Shown: positions 36,180 through 46,590, numbered from the stretch's first letter. The stretch is 64,000 nt of DNA from Hermodice carunculata (GCA_964020975.1 OZ026619.1:95588804-95652803); one strand, 5' to 3'. Program-made: numbers and translations. Notes: generated by a model from the letters alone, not told the origin.

Positions 36180-37060
36180 CCAATTCTCACATATTAGAAT
36201 TGGAATAGGTAGTTCCATCTTACGCAACTGTGCCAGCAATAACCAAAGCACAGCAGTGAAGTCAAAAGGTGGGGCAAAAGGGAATGACATCAACAATGCA
36301 CTATCCAAAGAAAAGAAAAATAATATGATCACGTGGTTCTACATGTAGGATCCAATGACTGTGAAAAGATAGGTGGCATACATAAAATTGTCAAGGACTA
36401 CAAACTTCTGGTCTAAGGTGCAAAAAACGTGGCAAACTCAGTGAGCGCCTCAAGCATTTGCCCCCGCATTGACTAGACGCACGGAAATTGTCAATGTGGA
36501 ACTTGAAAGTTTGAGAACAGAAGAAAGTGATTGCCATATTGTTAACAATGACGCTAAACTGCGTCTGGCAGACAGTACGGTCAATGAGGTTGCATTGTTG
36601 CCGGATGGTCTACACCTATCGGATTATGGAACCAAACAATTGATCCAAAGCCTGAACGTACCTCACCTGATTTTCCAACGCAGAAACACAAATAGCAATG
36701 TAAATCGCAACAAAGAAAAAAGAGGTAAAGGAAACTTGCAGGTGAGCCACAATCACAGAAAACAACACCGTCAAAAACAAGAGACACGCGGCACTGCCGG
36801 AAAGGACCGAAGCAGCATTACGGGCAAAAACGGAAAAATCAGAGTCTATCAAAGTAATGGGTCCCGAGTCAGCGTCTTTGAAAATAGTGAAGAATCACGA
36901 GTCATTTGTTTCCATTGTGGGGTGCAAGGACATACGAAATCAGTATGAATACATGCAATTCCGGGTACAAAGATCACATGCACAGGTTGTGGTAAAAATG
37001 GACATCAGTTTAGATATTGTAAGACTGAATATGAAACAGGCCAAGATGAAGTTGCCACAA
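36180..37060 (+). pseudogene. LINE C ORF1: SGNH esterase-like domain plus two CCHC zinc knuckles
   Basis: SGNH blocks in order are IGSSIL (about 36208-36225; the GDS block with Asp replaced by Ser and the nucleophile Ser kept), HVGSNDC (about 36340-36360; the GxND block) and LLPDGLHLSDYG (about 36598-36632; the DxxH catalytic block). After a basic, Gln/Arg-rich spacer come CFHCGVQGHTKSVC (about 36908-36950) and CTGCGKNGHQFRYC (about 36978-37020), both CX2CX4HX4C knuckles expected to bind nucleic acid. The esterase's natural role in LINEs is unsettled; RNA-particle or membrane association has been suggested. At least two frame changes interrupt it. Confidence 0.85.
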
Positions 37061-37064
37061 GCAA

Positions 37065-37080
37065 TAAAAATACTACTACA

Positions 37081-37114
<34 letters not shown>

Positions 37115-37480
37115 ATAATAATAATAATAATTGAACATCTTTATACTGGATAGCCTGTCCAGCCTATGACTGTTCTTCCACAGGGTCCAGTAGGCAAGAT
37201 CTTAGCCAAATTATCCAAAACTTAATGTAGGAGAAAACCGGAGATCCTGGAGAAAACCTATGGTGCTCAGCAGGTGTTTTGGAAACCTTGCCACATGCGA
37301 CCACGAACCCTCAGCCAAAAAACGACTTGAAAGACAAACCCTCGAAGGAATCGGACTCAACAGTCAGAGGAGCTTCCCGGGACAAACAACTTGTGCCATC
37401 CTTGGGGATCAAACCCGGGCAGCAGCGGTGACAGGCCAACACGTACTGGCTGGTCCACTGAGCACCCCCAAGTCAAATGT
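37065..37480 (-). mobile_element. tRNA-derived SINE, antisense insertion in LINE C
   Basis: On the minus strand the head reads ggtgctcagtggacc (box A-like tgctcagtgg, 37455-37464) and gggtttgatcccc (box B-like, 37404-37416), a strong tRNA-type pol III promoter pair. The body contains ggttttctccaggatctccgg (37238-37258 plus strand complement), resembling the conserved ggttttctccggg core seen in several invertebrate SINE families. The tail is an (ATT)n(AGT)n microsatellite at 37070-37131. The insertion lies between LINE C ORF1 and ORF2. I could not define a target duplication, and the family name is not assigned. Confidence 0.75.
37070..37131. repeat. (TAC)n(AAT)n microsatellite, probable SINE tail
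   Basis: About a dozen TAC/CTA units are followed by six AAT units. It marks the 3' side of the minus-strand SINE, whose tRNA head is 350 bases to the right. Confidence 0.95.
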
Positions 37481-37544
37481 GAAGCCAAGATGCTGTGACA
37501 TCATTGAGGTGGTCATGAAAACCAAAATAGACAGAAGTCCCAAT

Positions 37545-40500
37545 GTTTCACCATAGCTTACTGCAATGTTCAAAACCCAGGCGTGGATAAGCGGAGTGAA
37601 ATAGGAAATTTATTGGAAAATGAACATTTTCAATATATTGTATGACACAAACATTTCACCAAGACTACGGAGTTGCCCAGAACATACATTCTAGCTATAA
37701 GTTGATGGGTAAAGCTCGCAAGGACAGCAATAAAAATTGGGAGGTGGTCTTGCGTTTCTAGTTCATTTTGACATTACCATATGTGATAGAAACGTATGTA
37801 ATTCGCAAAAAAAAACTTTGAAAGATTTTGGATATCAATCACATTCCGGAATAGACAAGATGCCCTAATAATAGGGCTGGTTTACTTCCCAAATGATGGT
37901 GTTGATAGGGAGACCCGCGAAAATATCGCAGCAGAACTAATAGAAAATCTTGGATCCTTGAAGGCATAGGGATTTGAGTGTTTGCTTTCGGGGGATTTTA
38001 ATGGGACCATTCCAGACTTCAGGAATCTGATAAAGCGTAGTCATAATGGGGATTTGCTCTCTCATTTAGCCGAAGTCTCGGACATGACAGTACTTAATTG
38101 TCAGGAATCTTGCACAGGATATTATACATGGCAGCGAGGACCCCTGAAATCAGTGATTGATTATGGCTTGGGAACGATTGGTTTGGAAAATAGTGTAAAC
38201 ATGATAACAATAGACGAGTTAGGACTATATGACATAGGCAGTGATCACAATACAGTTGTTATTCAAGGTAGGTTCAATGAATCTTATTGTCAGACAACAC
38301 ATCCAAAAGTACAGCATTATGAATGGAACATAACTAAATCTTCAAACTGGACCATGTTTAAAGACGATTTTAAGTAAATGTCTGTCCCAATGGAACTGTA
38401 ATGCATTCCAAACGGTAAATGAAACCTGGTTACAGCCAAGAGACATTTTAACGGAAGTTGGCAAGCAATGTATTGGCAGTGTAAAATTTTCTAGCAAAGT
38501 GAAGTATAAGGTAGATGCTGAGATTCGTAGTTTCATTTAGTGCCGAAAAGAGGCAAACCGTATATATAGGCACTGGGCAAAGAGTGATGAGTGTGATCCA
38601 GATTTCTTAGAGGAATTATGGAGTGATTTTGTGACCAAGAAACGTAAAATACAGGATAAAATTAAAATTTAAAGGGTAAAGAATAAGATACAAGTAATCA
38701 TCCGAAACACTGGTAAAGGGTCTAAAGATGCAAAATCCTACTGGCGGATGCTCAATCGCTTGAACAAGAACAATGACTACCCACTTAGAATTGTTGACCC
38801 GGCTGACAATAGGCGGACTATTGAGGACCCCAAAGAAATATGCAAAGTACTTGGGGAATATTGGAAAAACGTTGACTCCGGGAATGGTATGCAAAATGAT
38901 ATTGTAAATGATCATTTGAAAACTCAGGTTAATAACCTTTCCAGATACACAGGTGAGACTTCGGTCTGTACTGACATTAAAATTAATTACGACAATGTAA
39001 GTTATCCTGTGCGAAACCTGAAAATGACAAAGCCTGCAGAGTCAACCAAATTCCAAACAAAATTTCCTTAAACAAGGTGCCTCTTCATTAATTGTTACAT
39101 AAGTGGATCTGTTCAATCTTTGTAAAACCTGTGAAATGTACCCGGATCAATGGTTTTAAGGCTATATAAAGCCTATTCACAAGGAAGGACTAAAAGATAC
39201 ACTGCCCAATTACAGAGGTGTTACTGTTACCTCTAATGTGTATAAGGTGCTTACATCAGTAATGGAAGGGCAGTTTATGAAATATTTAGAGCGAGAAGGG
39301 ATATTAGGGGAGCTCCATGGAGCTTATAGAAAGCACAGAAGATTTGAAGATCAAATATTTGCGCTCAAGGGGTTATGTAACACAAGGAAAGCTAACAAAC
39401 AAAAGACATGGCTATCCTTCCTTGATATTTCGAAGGCATTTGATACGGTTAATAGGGAACAACTCTTCTTAATGTTATGGAAAAAGGGTTTTCAGGGAAA
39501 GCATGGCGTTTCACAAAACTACTTTATGGCGGCGTGGAAAGTAAGGTCATATTTGGCCCCCTAGAAAGTTCATGGTTTGATGTATTTAATGGCAGTAAAG
39601 CAAGGATGCATTCTGTCTTCTACGCTGCTTTCTCGTGTAGTGTTAGATATGGTTGATATGTTTGAAGAAAAAAAAATCTTGGGGTGCCCCATGGGGACGG
39701 ACATATCCCGTGCCTTTTATATGCTTACCATTTTGTAATAACTGCAGACAGTGAAGACCAATTAATTTGTATATTAAATATTGCACATGTGTTTGTAGAA
39801 AAATGGGGAATGACGTTCAATGCCAACAAATCTAAAGTCATGATGGTGGGTAAGCGTGCAGATTAAAAAAATGGAAACTTGGAGATGTATATATATCTCA
39901 ATGCAAATCATATAAATATTTGGGCATTTTGATCTCGATTTCTCGAACAGACATGGCACACATGAAGGATACAGCAGCGACAAAAGGTTCTCGTTTTCGA
40001 GAATACTTATGCAGTATCCTGTCCTGTCATGATAATGTTAGTCGTATTGGCTTCGGAAATAGCATATGGAAAAGTATTATTCTTCCGTCACTTACTCATG
40101 GCGGTGCAGTGTGGTTATGCAATACTATAGAGTCTGAGGCCTCTCTGAAGTCCACTCAATACACCATAGCCAAAGCAATACTTAAGGTCAACTCTTCACC
40201 TGCAGCAGTGGCTACCCTTGGTGAACTAGGATGGCTCCCCCTAAAACCGATTCTGGATCACATTAGGATTAAATACTTCCACCGAATGAAATTTGAGATG
40301 CCAGACACACAGCTATGTAAGCAAATTTTTGACACTCTTTTGCAAAGAAATGACGAGAAACCTGCAAAGATTTGGCCATTTGTTGACGAAATTAAGACGG
40401 TCTAAAGACGTGAAAAAGTATTTAAGATGTTATCAAATGTTTAAACGGTCCTCTTTCGGTGAAAGTTAGTGTAAATAACTTTGCCGGTGCACGATTAAAA

Positions 40501-40847
40501 TTTTTGGCCCACCCTGAGTGTCTTGGTGTGGGGAACATCTGGAAAGATGGGGTTCATCAGACGGAAGATGTCCTTTATGTAAAGATAGTAGAGATGATTT
40601 AGCACATTTTCTATTTGTCTGTCTAGCACTAAATGATATCAGGTTAGAGTCATATAGAAATTTGGAAATCAACTCTCTGAATAGGAATTGTAAACAGGCA
40701 TGGCAGTGTTTTTCCGCCTCTTCGCTGAAAAATAAGTTATGTTGGTTCCTTGGCGAGCACGCATATACTCTTGGACATGGCATTGGTGAATTATTTGACC
40801 AAACATGTAAAACATATTTGGTTGAGGCTTGGCATTACAGGAGATAG
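37545..40847 (+). pseudogene. LINE C ORF2: endonuclease-reverse transcriptase (decayed)
   Basis: The endonuclease starts at IAYCNVQNPG (about 37555), with LLSGDFNG (about 37984-38005) and IGSDHNTV (about 38238-38262, the SDH block intact). RT blocks are LPNYRGVTVTSNVYKVL (about 39207), FLDISKAFDTVNR (about 39418-39455), AVKQGCILSSTL (about 39594) and LLYAYHFVITADS (about 39715-39755), where the catalytic YADD has become YAYH. The thumb region 39920-40405 is open for 161 residues. The C-terminal Cys/His block CPLCKDSRDDLAHFLFVC is near 40568-40625. About six frame changes or stops interrupt it. In active elements it nicks DNA and primes reverse transcription. Confidence 0.92.
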
Positions 40848-40879
40848 TCACTTAATGACTTCTCGGAAAGACACATGAT

Positions 40880-41455
40880 ATAGTCCAGGAGATGAGACAC
40901 CTTTATTTATGTTTTCGAGTGCATTTTGTTTGAACATGTTTTCTAAGGCAGAAATACCTGGAGAAATCAAATCTGGCAGTCTTACAAGCTGAAAGTGGTC
41001 CATTTTCTTTCCATACAGCTGTTTTGGAGGGAATCTCGCCTTCCAAAATTAGCACAAAATTAAGGGGTAGGGGAAATTTAAACGGCCATATCTTTGTCCA
41101 TATTGCTTACATCAGAATGTGTTACCCCTCAAAATGTTTGTATTTAGCCCCTCTATCCAATAAAGCAAACCAAATTTGAATATGTAAATTAGTGACGTCA
41201 ACAGAGGTCATAAGGTCACCAAAACGGGTCAGAGGCTACACCTCCTGGAGGCTCCAGAAAAAACACCACAAACTTGAAGAAACAAGACCAAAATGATTTA
41301 TTTGACTTTTATTCAGTAGAAAAGATTATGTTTCACACATCTGCCTACAGTAAATCTTTGGAAGACAATCTGCATTGTTTCAAACAAACTGATTCAAATT
41401 ACATTGCTTTTTCATCAAATTTTGACATTTTCCACTCTGGTGCATTGCTTGACAT
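40880..41455 (+). repeat. Left terminal inverted repeat of the 5.1-kb element
   Basis: Inverse partner of 45385-45956. The outer part, through agaaacaagaccaaaatgat and up to cagtagaaaagat near 41328, differs from its partner at only about one base in twenty. The inner part (about 41330-41455) is more diverged and has indels. Such high similarity suggests a fairly recent insertion or homogenisation between ends. Confidence 0.93.
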
Positions 41456-41733
41456 TGTAAAGTGGTCTGCAGCTGTTAGGCTAACTTTCTGAACTACAGG
41501 ATTACGCAAAGCTCGGATACATTGCTTATGGTCTTTTCTGACCACTTGAATGATAGGGAGGACTCAACAGATGAAGTTTGGTACTTGTGAATGGGACTAT
41601 AAGTTCACAATGACAACATCTCTAGCATAACTCGTTGCCATTTCCAAACATAGTCAGACTTGCTGCAAAATAATGGAAATATATAGCACCCTTTGATATA
41701 TCAAGAAAGCTGAATCAAGGGTTTTCAAGTGCT

Positions 41734-42300
41734 TTATAAATCATCTTCTATTTCATAGTCTGAATCATCAGAGTCAAAGGAATTTTCATACTCATCCTGG
41801 TCATCATTGTGTGATGGTTGGTCAGCTCTAACGTGCTCAGCTATGTCTTTTGGCATTTGGTCCCCAACAAACCAGACCATCTGGTATTTGCCATCAGTTA
41901 GTTTCCAACCACACTCAGTAGGATCAATTGAATCAGATATTGGGTCCTGGAGGTGTGCATTTCTCCAAATCATAGTCACATAGTTTGTCCTGTTCAGCTT
42001 TTGTGAAAGAACTCGCCTGGATGGGGGAAGAGTGATAGCATCTGCTGCTTTAATTTTGGCAAGTGGTTCAGACTCCTTTCTAGGTGCATACTTCTCTCTG
42101 AAGATTGCGTACCTGGCTTCCCCTAGGTTAGAGACTTTTGCTTTGTTGTTGCCTTCTGAGATCTCTTTGCTTTCTCCCACCTTAGCAAAGAGATGTTGGT
42201 AATACTCTGACGACTCTATCATATTTGATTTTTGTCGCATTTCATGTGACATCTTAACTACAGTTGTAACATTGATGATGTTAACAGTGCAAAATAGCAA
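41734..42300 (-). CDS. 188-aa uncharacterised protein in the long-TIR element
   Basis: The reading is uninterrupted from ATG (42300) to stop (41734). Residues about 1-55 are mixed (MSHEMRQKSN, EYYQHLFAKVG). Residues 60-145 form the likely core, with LGEARYAIF, ITLPPSRRVLSQKLNRTNYV, MIWRNAH, DPTECGWKLTDGKY and VWFVGDQMP. The last 25 residues are strongly acidic (DDQDEYENSFDSDDSDYE). The LPP....L..K..R.NY...IW pattern followed by a GW...DG....W block resembles, from memory, the C-terminal part of large uncharacterised proteins found repeatedly in invertebrate and fish genomes, probably of transposon origin. No catalytic motif is visible. It may be a last exon rather than a complete protein. Confidence 0.6.
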   Translation of the reverse strand: MLFCTVNIINVTTVVKMSHEMRQKSNMIESSEYYQHLFAKVGESKEISEGNNKAKVSNLGEARYAIFREKYAPRKESEPLAKIKAADAITLPPSRRVLSQKLNRTNYVTMIWRNAHLQDPISDSIDPTECGWKLTDGKYQMVWFVGDQMPKDIAEHVRADQPSHNDDQDEYENSFDSDDSDYEIEDDL

Positions 42301-42639
42301 AATTGGTCATGTTACACTAGACTAAAGGTAAAAGGTGCTGGTCACAGTGTTTTGTCAGCTCAGCATGAGAATAGATTCTGCACAAAATGTTAAAATGTAG
42401 TCCTGAATCATGTGAATGGCATTATAATTGATGCGGAATTATGACCAGATGACTCGATCTTAAGTTTACTTTCAAATAGAAAATGGGAAATTTAACTTGG
42501 TGCAAGTATGTTCGCGATCTGAGTATAAAAGTAATTTTTATGAATAGCTGAGCTACCCAAACTACATGTACACATACTTCTGTAAAATAACTATAAATGG
42601 CTTTTAATTTCCAGTTATGTAGAGAGGGGCGGGGGAGGC

Positions 42640-43440
42640 TTTTGTTTCCCAAATGTTTTGGCCACTTGACCCCTGAACAGTATCTAAGTGCCTCAAGGTG
42701 GATATAAATGAGGAAGAGGCTCTTTGATTCCAGACTATTGGGCCCCCTTTTGGTATCTAAATGCATTAAGTGGATCTTGAATATTTGGGCCCCCTATTTG
42801 TAAGTAAATGCCTTGCAGGGGATATAAATGGGGAGGGGGCCTTTTGGTTTCAGTATATTTGGCCCCCTATTTGTACCAAAGGGTCCCCCCTCCCCATTTA
42901 TATCCACTCTATGACACAAACAAATAGGGGGCCCAAAAATACTGGAGCCAAAGGGCCCCCTCCCCATTTCTATCCACTGTAAGGCATTTACTTACAAATA
43001 GGGGGCCAAATATTTTGGAACCAAAGGGCCCCCACCCCATTTATATTCACTGCAAGGTATTTGCCAAACAGGGGGGCTCAAATATCCTGGAACCAAAGGG
43101 ACCCCCTCCCCCATTTATATCCACTGTAAGGCATTTACTTACAAACAGTGGGCCCAAACATTCTGGAACCAAAGGGCCCCCTCCCCATTTGTATCCACTT
43201 CAAGACACATGCAAATGGGAGGCCCAAACATTCTGGAACCAAAGGGCCCCCCTTCCCATATATATCCACTGCAATGCATTTACTTAAAAACAGGGGGCCC
43301 AAATATTCTGGAATCAAAGGGCCCCCTGCCCATTCACATCCACTTTAAGACACAAACAAATAGGGGGCCCAAATATTCTGGAACCAAAGGGCCCCTCCCA
43401 TTTATATCCACTTTAAGACGCTTACAAACAGAGGAAATCA
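42640..43440. repeat. Roughly 73-bp minisatellite with internal orientation switch
   Basis: Units containing ccaaagggccccctcccc, atttatatccact, aggcatttacttacaaa and agggggcccaaatattctgg repeat with starts near 42948, 43021, 43093, 43169, 43239, 43313 and 43384. Between about 42640 and 42880 two to three units run in the opposite orientation, so the array forms a large inverted repeat centred near 42880. Long ORFs here (for example 42770-43445) are by-products of the repeat. Confidence 0.93.
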
Positions 43441-43909
43441 GCTGAAAACCCACATCCCTGAGTCCATTCCAGAATATTTAGGCCCTCCCAGTATGAAAGA
43501 GCTTTCTTTTAAAAAAAAATCTGGTGTTTTATTGTATTTTTTTCATTCATATCAAGAGCCAGATATGCCACGTATGTATCTCCAGCAATGCAGATAGCCA
43601 GGAATCAGGGGGAAATGGAGACACCCGAATCTATACATGTGGGGTAGATTTGTACTAAAATATGTGTTGCACGAATAAAAAAAAACAACTTGGAGGGATT
43701 GTGAGATAATTCCTACAAGGTATTTTTTTGGGGGGGGGGCGCCAAATGTTTGCAGGGAGGCCCAAACGTTCGGCAAATGAATGGGCCCCTGGGGGACCAT
43801 CCGTTCAGGGGGGCAAGTATTCTCTGACACCGGTACTTGTTGATGGCTTATCTGACATTGTCACAACTGACAAGGAGTAATGCAGACTTATCAACTATCA
43901 TGTAGCTTT

Positions 43910-44017
43910 CACTGCATCTATACAAAACACAAGTGCATAAAATATCACTGCATCTAGATACAAAGCACAAGTGCATAAAATATCACTGCATCTGTACAAA
44001 ACACAAGTGCATAAAAC
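43910..44017 (+). repeat. Three-copy 36-38 bp tandem repeat
   Basis: Units begin cactgcatct at 43910, 43946 and 43984, each continuing through acaaaacac or acaaagcac to aagtgcataaaa. It lies inside the long-TIR element. Confidence 0.95.
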
Positions 44018-44317
44018 AAAGACTAAGGATGATACAAACAGCACATTCACGAAATAAAATAAAGGCTGATAACTTTCCTGCTCACCAAAAGCAAGCAGTA
44101 AACTGACTGGCTTTTCTACTGGCCTAACTTCGGCCAAGATTAAATGTCTTTCCAACAACAGTGTGGAGAAAATGCACTGTCCTTTTGCTTACCATCCTCT
44201 TCGGCCTACTGCCTACCTACAGCAAACAACTGGGACTTTACTAGTTAATTGCTAAAGTGTCAAAAACAAAAACAAAAAATAATAAACAGATTAAGCCCTA
44301 ATTACAAACTACATTTA

Positions 44318-44990
44318 ACCAGACCTTATTTTAGGAACAGAAATGTGGCTAGACAATTCTAACAAGGACAGTGAAACTTTCCCACCAAATTACAACATAC
44401 ACTGCAAAGACCAGAATGCAAACGGAGGCGGCAGTTAAAGATAAAAAAAAACTGATAAAACGTTAGCAGAAACCATATAACCACATGCAGTCATCCCATA
44501 AACATTTCAATATTGAAATCTACAAGAAACATAAAGGACACACTCAGTCGAAGATACGAAAATCTTATTCTAAATATCTTATTAAATTATCGAAACTCGT
44601 TTTGTTCAGAAAAACAGCAAACACTTCTGGTACATCAAATCCGGACAGAAAGACAATACAAGACCTAACTGCACTCAAGCACTGGTCAAACACGTGGGGC
44701 GTGAAGTTCAACATCAACAAAATTTTGTTATATCATGCAAATCAATAGGACCAAATAACCTAAACACCACTGTTACCATTTATACCAACATCAACTTCGA
44801 CAAGTAACACACAACCCATATCTCTGACTTATACTTAATGAAAAACTTAATATGTACATCACAAGCCGAAAAACACAGAAACTTGTTCTTTCCAACAATG
44901 GTCATTGACTGGAACAATCTCACCAATCACCAAATTTCTGCAGAGACAATAGACACTTTCAAAAGCAGACTGTCTGCAACATGATACTTG
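44318..44990 (+). mobile_element. LINE D: internally deleted CR1/Jockey-type LINE remnant
   Basis: DLILGTEMWLDNS and KDQNANGGG (44318-44435) are endonuclease blocks. HTQSKIRKSYSKYLIKL (about 44530-44590) matches the basic linker before RT. DLTALKHWSNTWGVKFNINK (about 44655-44720) matches the RT region after the YADD block. NLFFPTMVIDWNNLTNH and TFKSRLSA (about 44880-44982) match the extreme C-terminus. All occur within about 670 bases, so most of the LINE is missing, and the order is preserved. It lies within the long-TIR element. Confidence 0.82.
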
Positions 44991-45059
44991 GACTAATTGT
45001 CCTACACCCCTGGGAACTGTTACTCCACGAAAAGATCTGCCCAGTATTTATACACAACA

Positions 45060-45235
45060 GAACAGAACAGAGATGGGGTTTCCCCTCTTTCAGAACAATG
45101 CAATGTGCTTGAGGCAGGAATTCCCCACTTTCAGTTTCACAATGCAATGTACATGATGTACTTGAAGCAGGGATTCCCCACTGTCAGTCGTTACCATGCA
45201 GAGTACTTGAAGTAGGGATTACCCACTTTCACTAT
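45060..45235 (+). repeat. Roughly 50-60 bp degenerate tandem repeat, about three copies
   Basis: Units share an acaatgcaatgt or ccatgcagag start, a cttgaagcaggga phrase and a ttccccactttcag ending. They occur between the LINE D C-terminus and the right TIR. Confidence 0.85.
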
Positions 45236-45384
45236 GAGAAGTTCAGTTTAAAATAAATTTCACTTACTGTTGCTTGTTAGGCCTAATCACTGATTGATAC
45301 ATAAATTACCCCAACATACGTAAATGTAATCAAATGAATTGAGCAATATTTTGAAATATGTTCCTCATACATTTATCTTTGATA

Positions 45385-45956
45385 GGTAATGCACAAGGGC
45401 AGAAGATGTCAATATTTGATGTAGGAACGAAAAACTTGAATCAGTTTGTTTTTAACAATGCAGATTGTCTTTTACAAAGATTTACTATAGTCAGATGTCT
45501 GAAGTATCATCTTTTCTACTGAATAAAAGTCAAATAAATCATTTTGGTCTTGTTTCTTCTAGTTTGTGGTGTTTTTTCTGGAGCCTCCAGGAGGTATAGC
45601 CTCTGACCCGTTTTGGTGACCTTGTAACCTCTGTTGACGTCACTAATTACCATATTCAAATTTGGTTTGCTTAATTGGATAGAGAGGCTAAATACAAACA
45701 TTTTGAGGGGTAACTCATTCTGATGTAAGCAATATGGACAAAGATATGGCCGTTTATATTTCCCCTACCCCTTAATTTTGTGCTAATTTTGGAAGGTGAG
45801 ATTCCCTCCAAAACAGCTGCATGGAAAGAAAATGGACCACTTTCAGCTTGTAAGACTGCCAGATATGATTTCTTCAGGTATTTCTGCCTTAGAAAACATG
45901 TTCAAACAAAATGCACTCGAAAACATAAATAAAGGTGTCTCATTTCCCGGACTAAT
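45385..45956 (-). repeat. Right terminal inverted repeat of the 5.1-kb element
   Basis: Inverse partner of 40880-41455. It ends ggactaat at 45956, directly followed by atgat (45957-45961). Confidence 0.93.
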
Positions 45957-45961
45957 ATGAT

Positions 45962-46348
45962 CGTTCTATATGTACTAGTGCCTCTTGTAAATAGACCTCT
46001 TCCAATGGATATACTATACATAATTTTGTAGGGATATTCGGTAATGCCACAAAATAACACGTGGTGGTGCTCTCTTGACGACTTGAACTTACAGATAGAG
46101 TCACACCAGCGCAGCCGGGGTACGCTGCGGTGCACCTGTTATGTCTGCGCGACTTTGCCCCCCTCCCCCTTCCGTCATTGGGGGGGGGGGGGGGGGGTCG
46201 TCCATGTACAAACCCACATCTGCAGGAGTATGTAACAGTGATGAATTGAAAATTTTGTAACTGAGTTGTACATTCATACTGTGGTAATACCTGATTTTTT
46301 ATAGTGACGCTGGAAGCTATATGTTCTGCATTGTATATGAAACATGTA
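45962..46348. other. Spacer between two transposons, with a G18 run
   Basis: No coding feature. A run of 18 G lies at 46180-46197. The sequence may be the displaced 3' UTR of LINE C, since the long-TIR element split off whatever followed 40862, but this cannot be shown from one copy. Confidence 0.5.
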
Positions 46349-46350
46349 TA

Positions 46351-46377
46351 CTGAACCCCAATGAAAAGTATCCACAT
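46351..46377 (+). repeat. Left 27-bp TIR of the Tc1 transposon
   Basis: Exact inverse of 47846-47872, preceded by the TA duplication at 46349-46350. Likely transposase binding site. Confidence 0.97.
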
Positions 46378-46581
46378 AAAAAAATTAACACATTAATTTT
46401 GTAAGTTACTAAGTACTGTGTGTGCATATATGCATGGTTTGGAGCCTACATCAGGGTCATTCAGGACAACTTTTTAACTTTTGCTGGGTTGTTACATAAT
46501 GCATGTGACTTTTGTGCACCGAATATGGCTTCTGACCACCACTCCTATTGGATGGCTAAAATGACCTGATGTTTTCAGTGG

Positions 46582-46590
46582 CTTTAAAAA
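46582..46590 (+). promoter_or_regulatory. TATA-like element of the Tc1 transposase
   Basis: ctttaaaaa lies about 53-61 bases upstream of the transposase ATG, inside the transposon. This is a sequence-based guess at a core promoter. Confidence 0.35.

Larger units (their letters stand above)
36060..40862 (+). mobile_element. LINE C: non-LTR retrotransposon with SGNH-esterase ORF1 and EN-RT ORF2, decayed
   Basis: ORF1 (about 36180-37060) carries an SGNH-hydrolase-like domain and two CCHC zinc knuckles. ORF2 (about 37545-40847) carries endonuclease, RT and a C-terminal Cys-rich motif. Esterase-bearing ORF1 proteins are known from CR1/L2-group LINEs. The 5' limit is uncertain. The 3' end meets the long-TIR element at 40880, and sequence after 45962 may be its displaced 3' UTR. 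A minus-strand SINE splits the ORF1/ORF2 junction. Several frameshifts and a changed RT active site show it is dead, although long blocks remain open, so decay is moderate. Confidence 0.9.
40880..45956. mobile_element. 5.1-kb DNA element with long terminal inverted repeats, superfamily unassigned
   Basis: The left end (40880-41455) and the right end (45385-45956) are inverted copies of each other, nearly identical over the outer 430 bases and diverging inward. The termini read atagtcc and its near inverse ggactaat. ATGAT occurs directly outside both ends (40875-40879 and 45957-45961), a possible 5-bp target duplication. The interior holds a 188-aa minus-strand ORF (41734-42300), an orientation-switching minisatellite, and a LINE remnant. 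No DDE transposase was recognised, so it may be nonautonomous. Long TIRs occur in MULE, Academ, Zator and other groups, and the evidence here does not choose among them. Confidence 0.85.

Noticed and set aside
42770-43445. Several Pro/Gly-rich overlapping ORFs that look like a repeat protein
   Set aside because: They arise from the 73-bp minisatellite in multiple frames on both strands; the period is not a multiple of three and units differ by indels.
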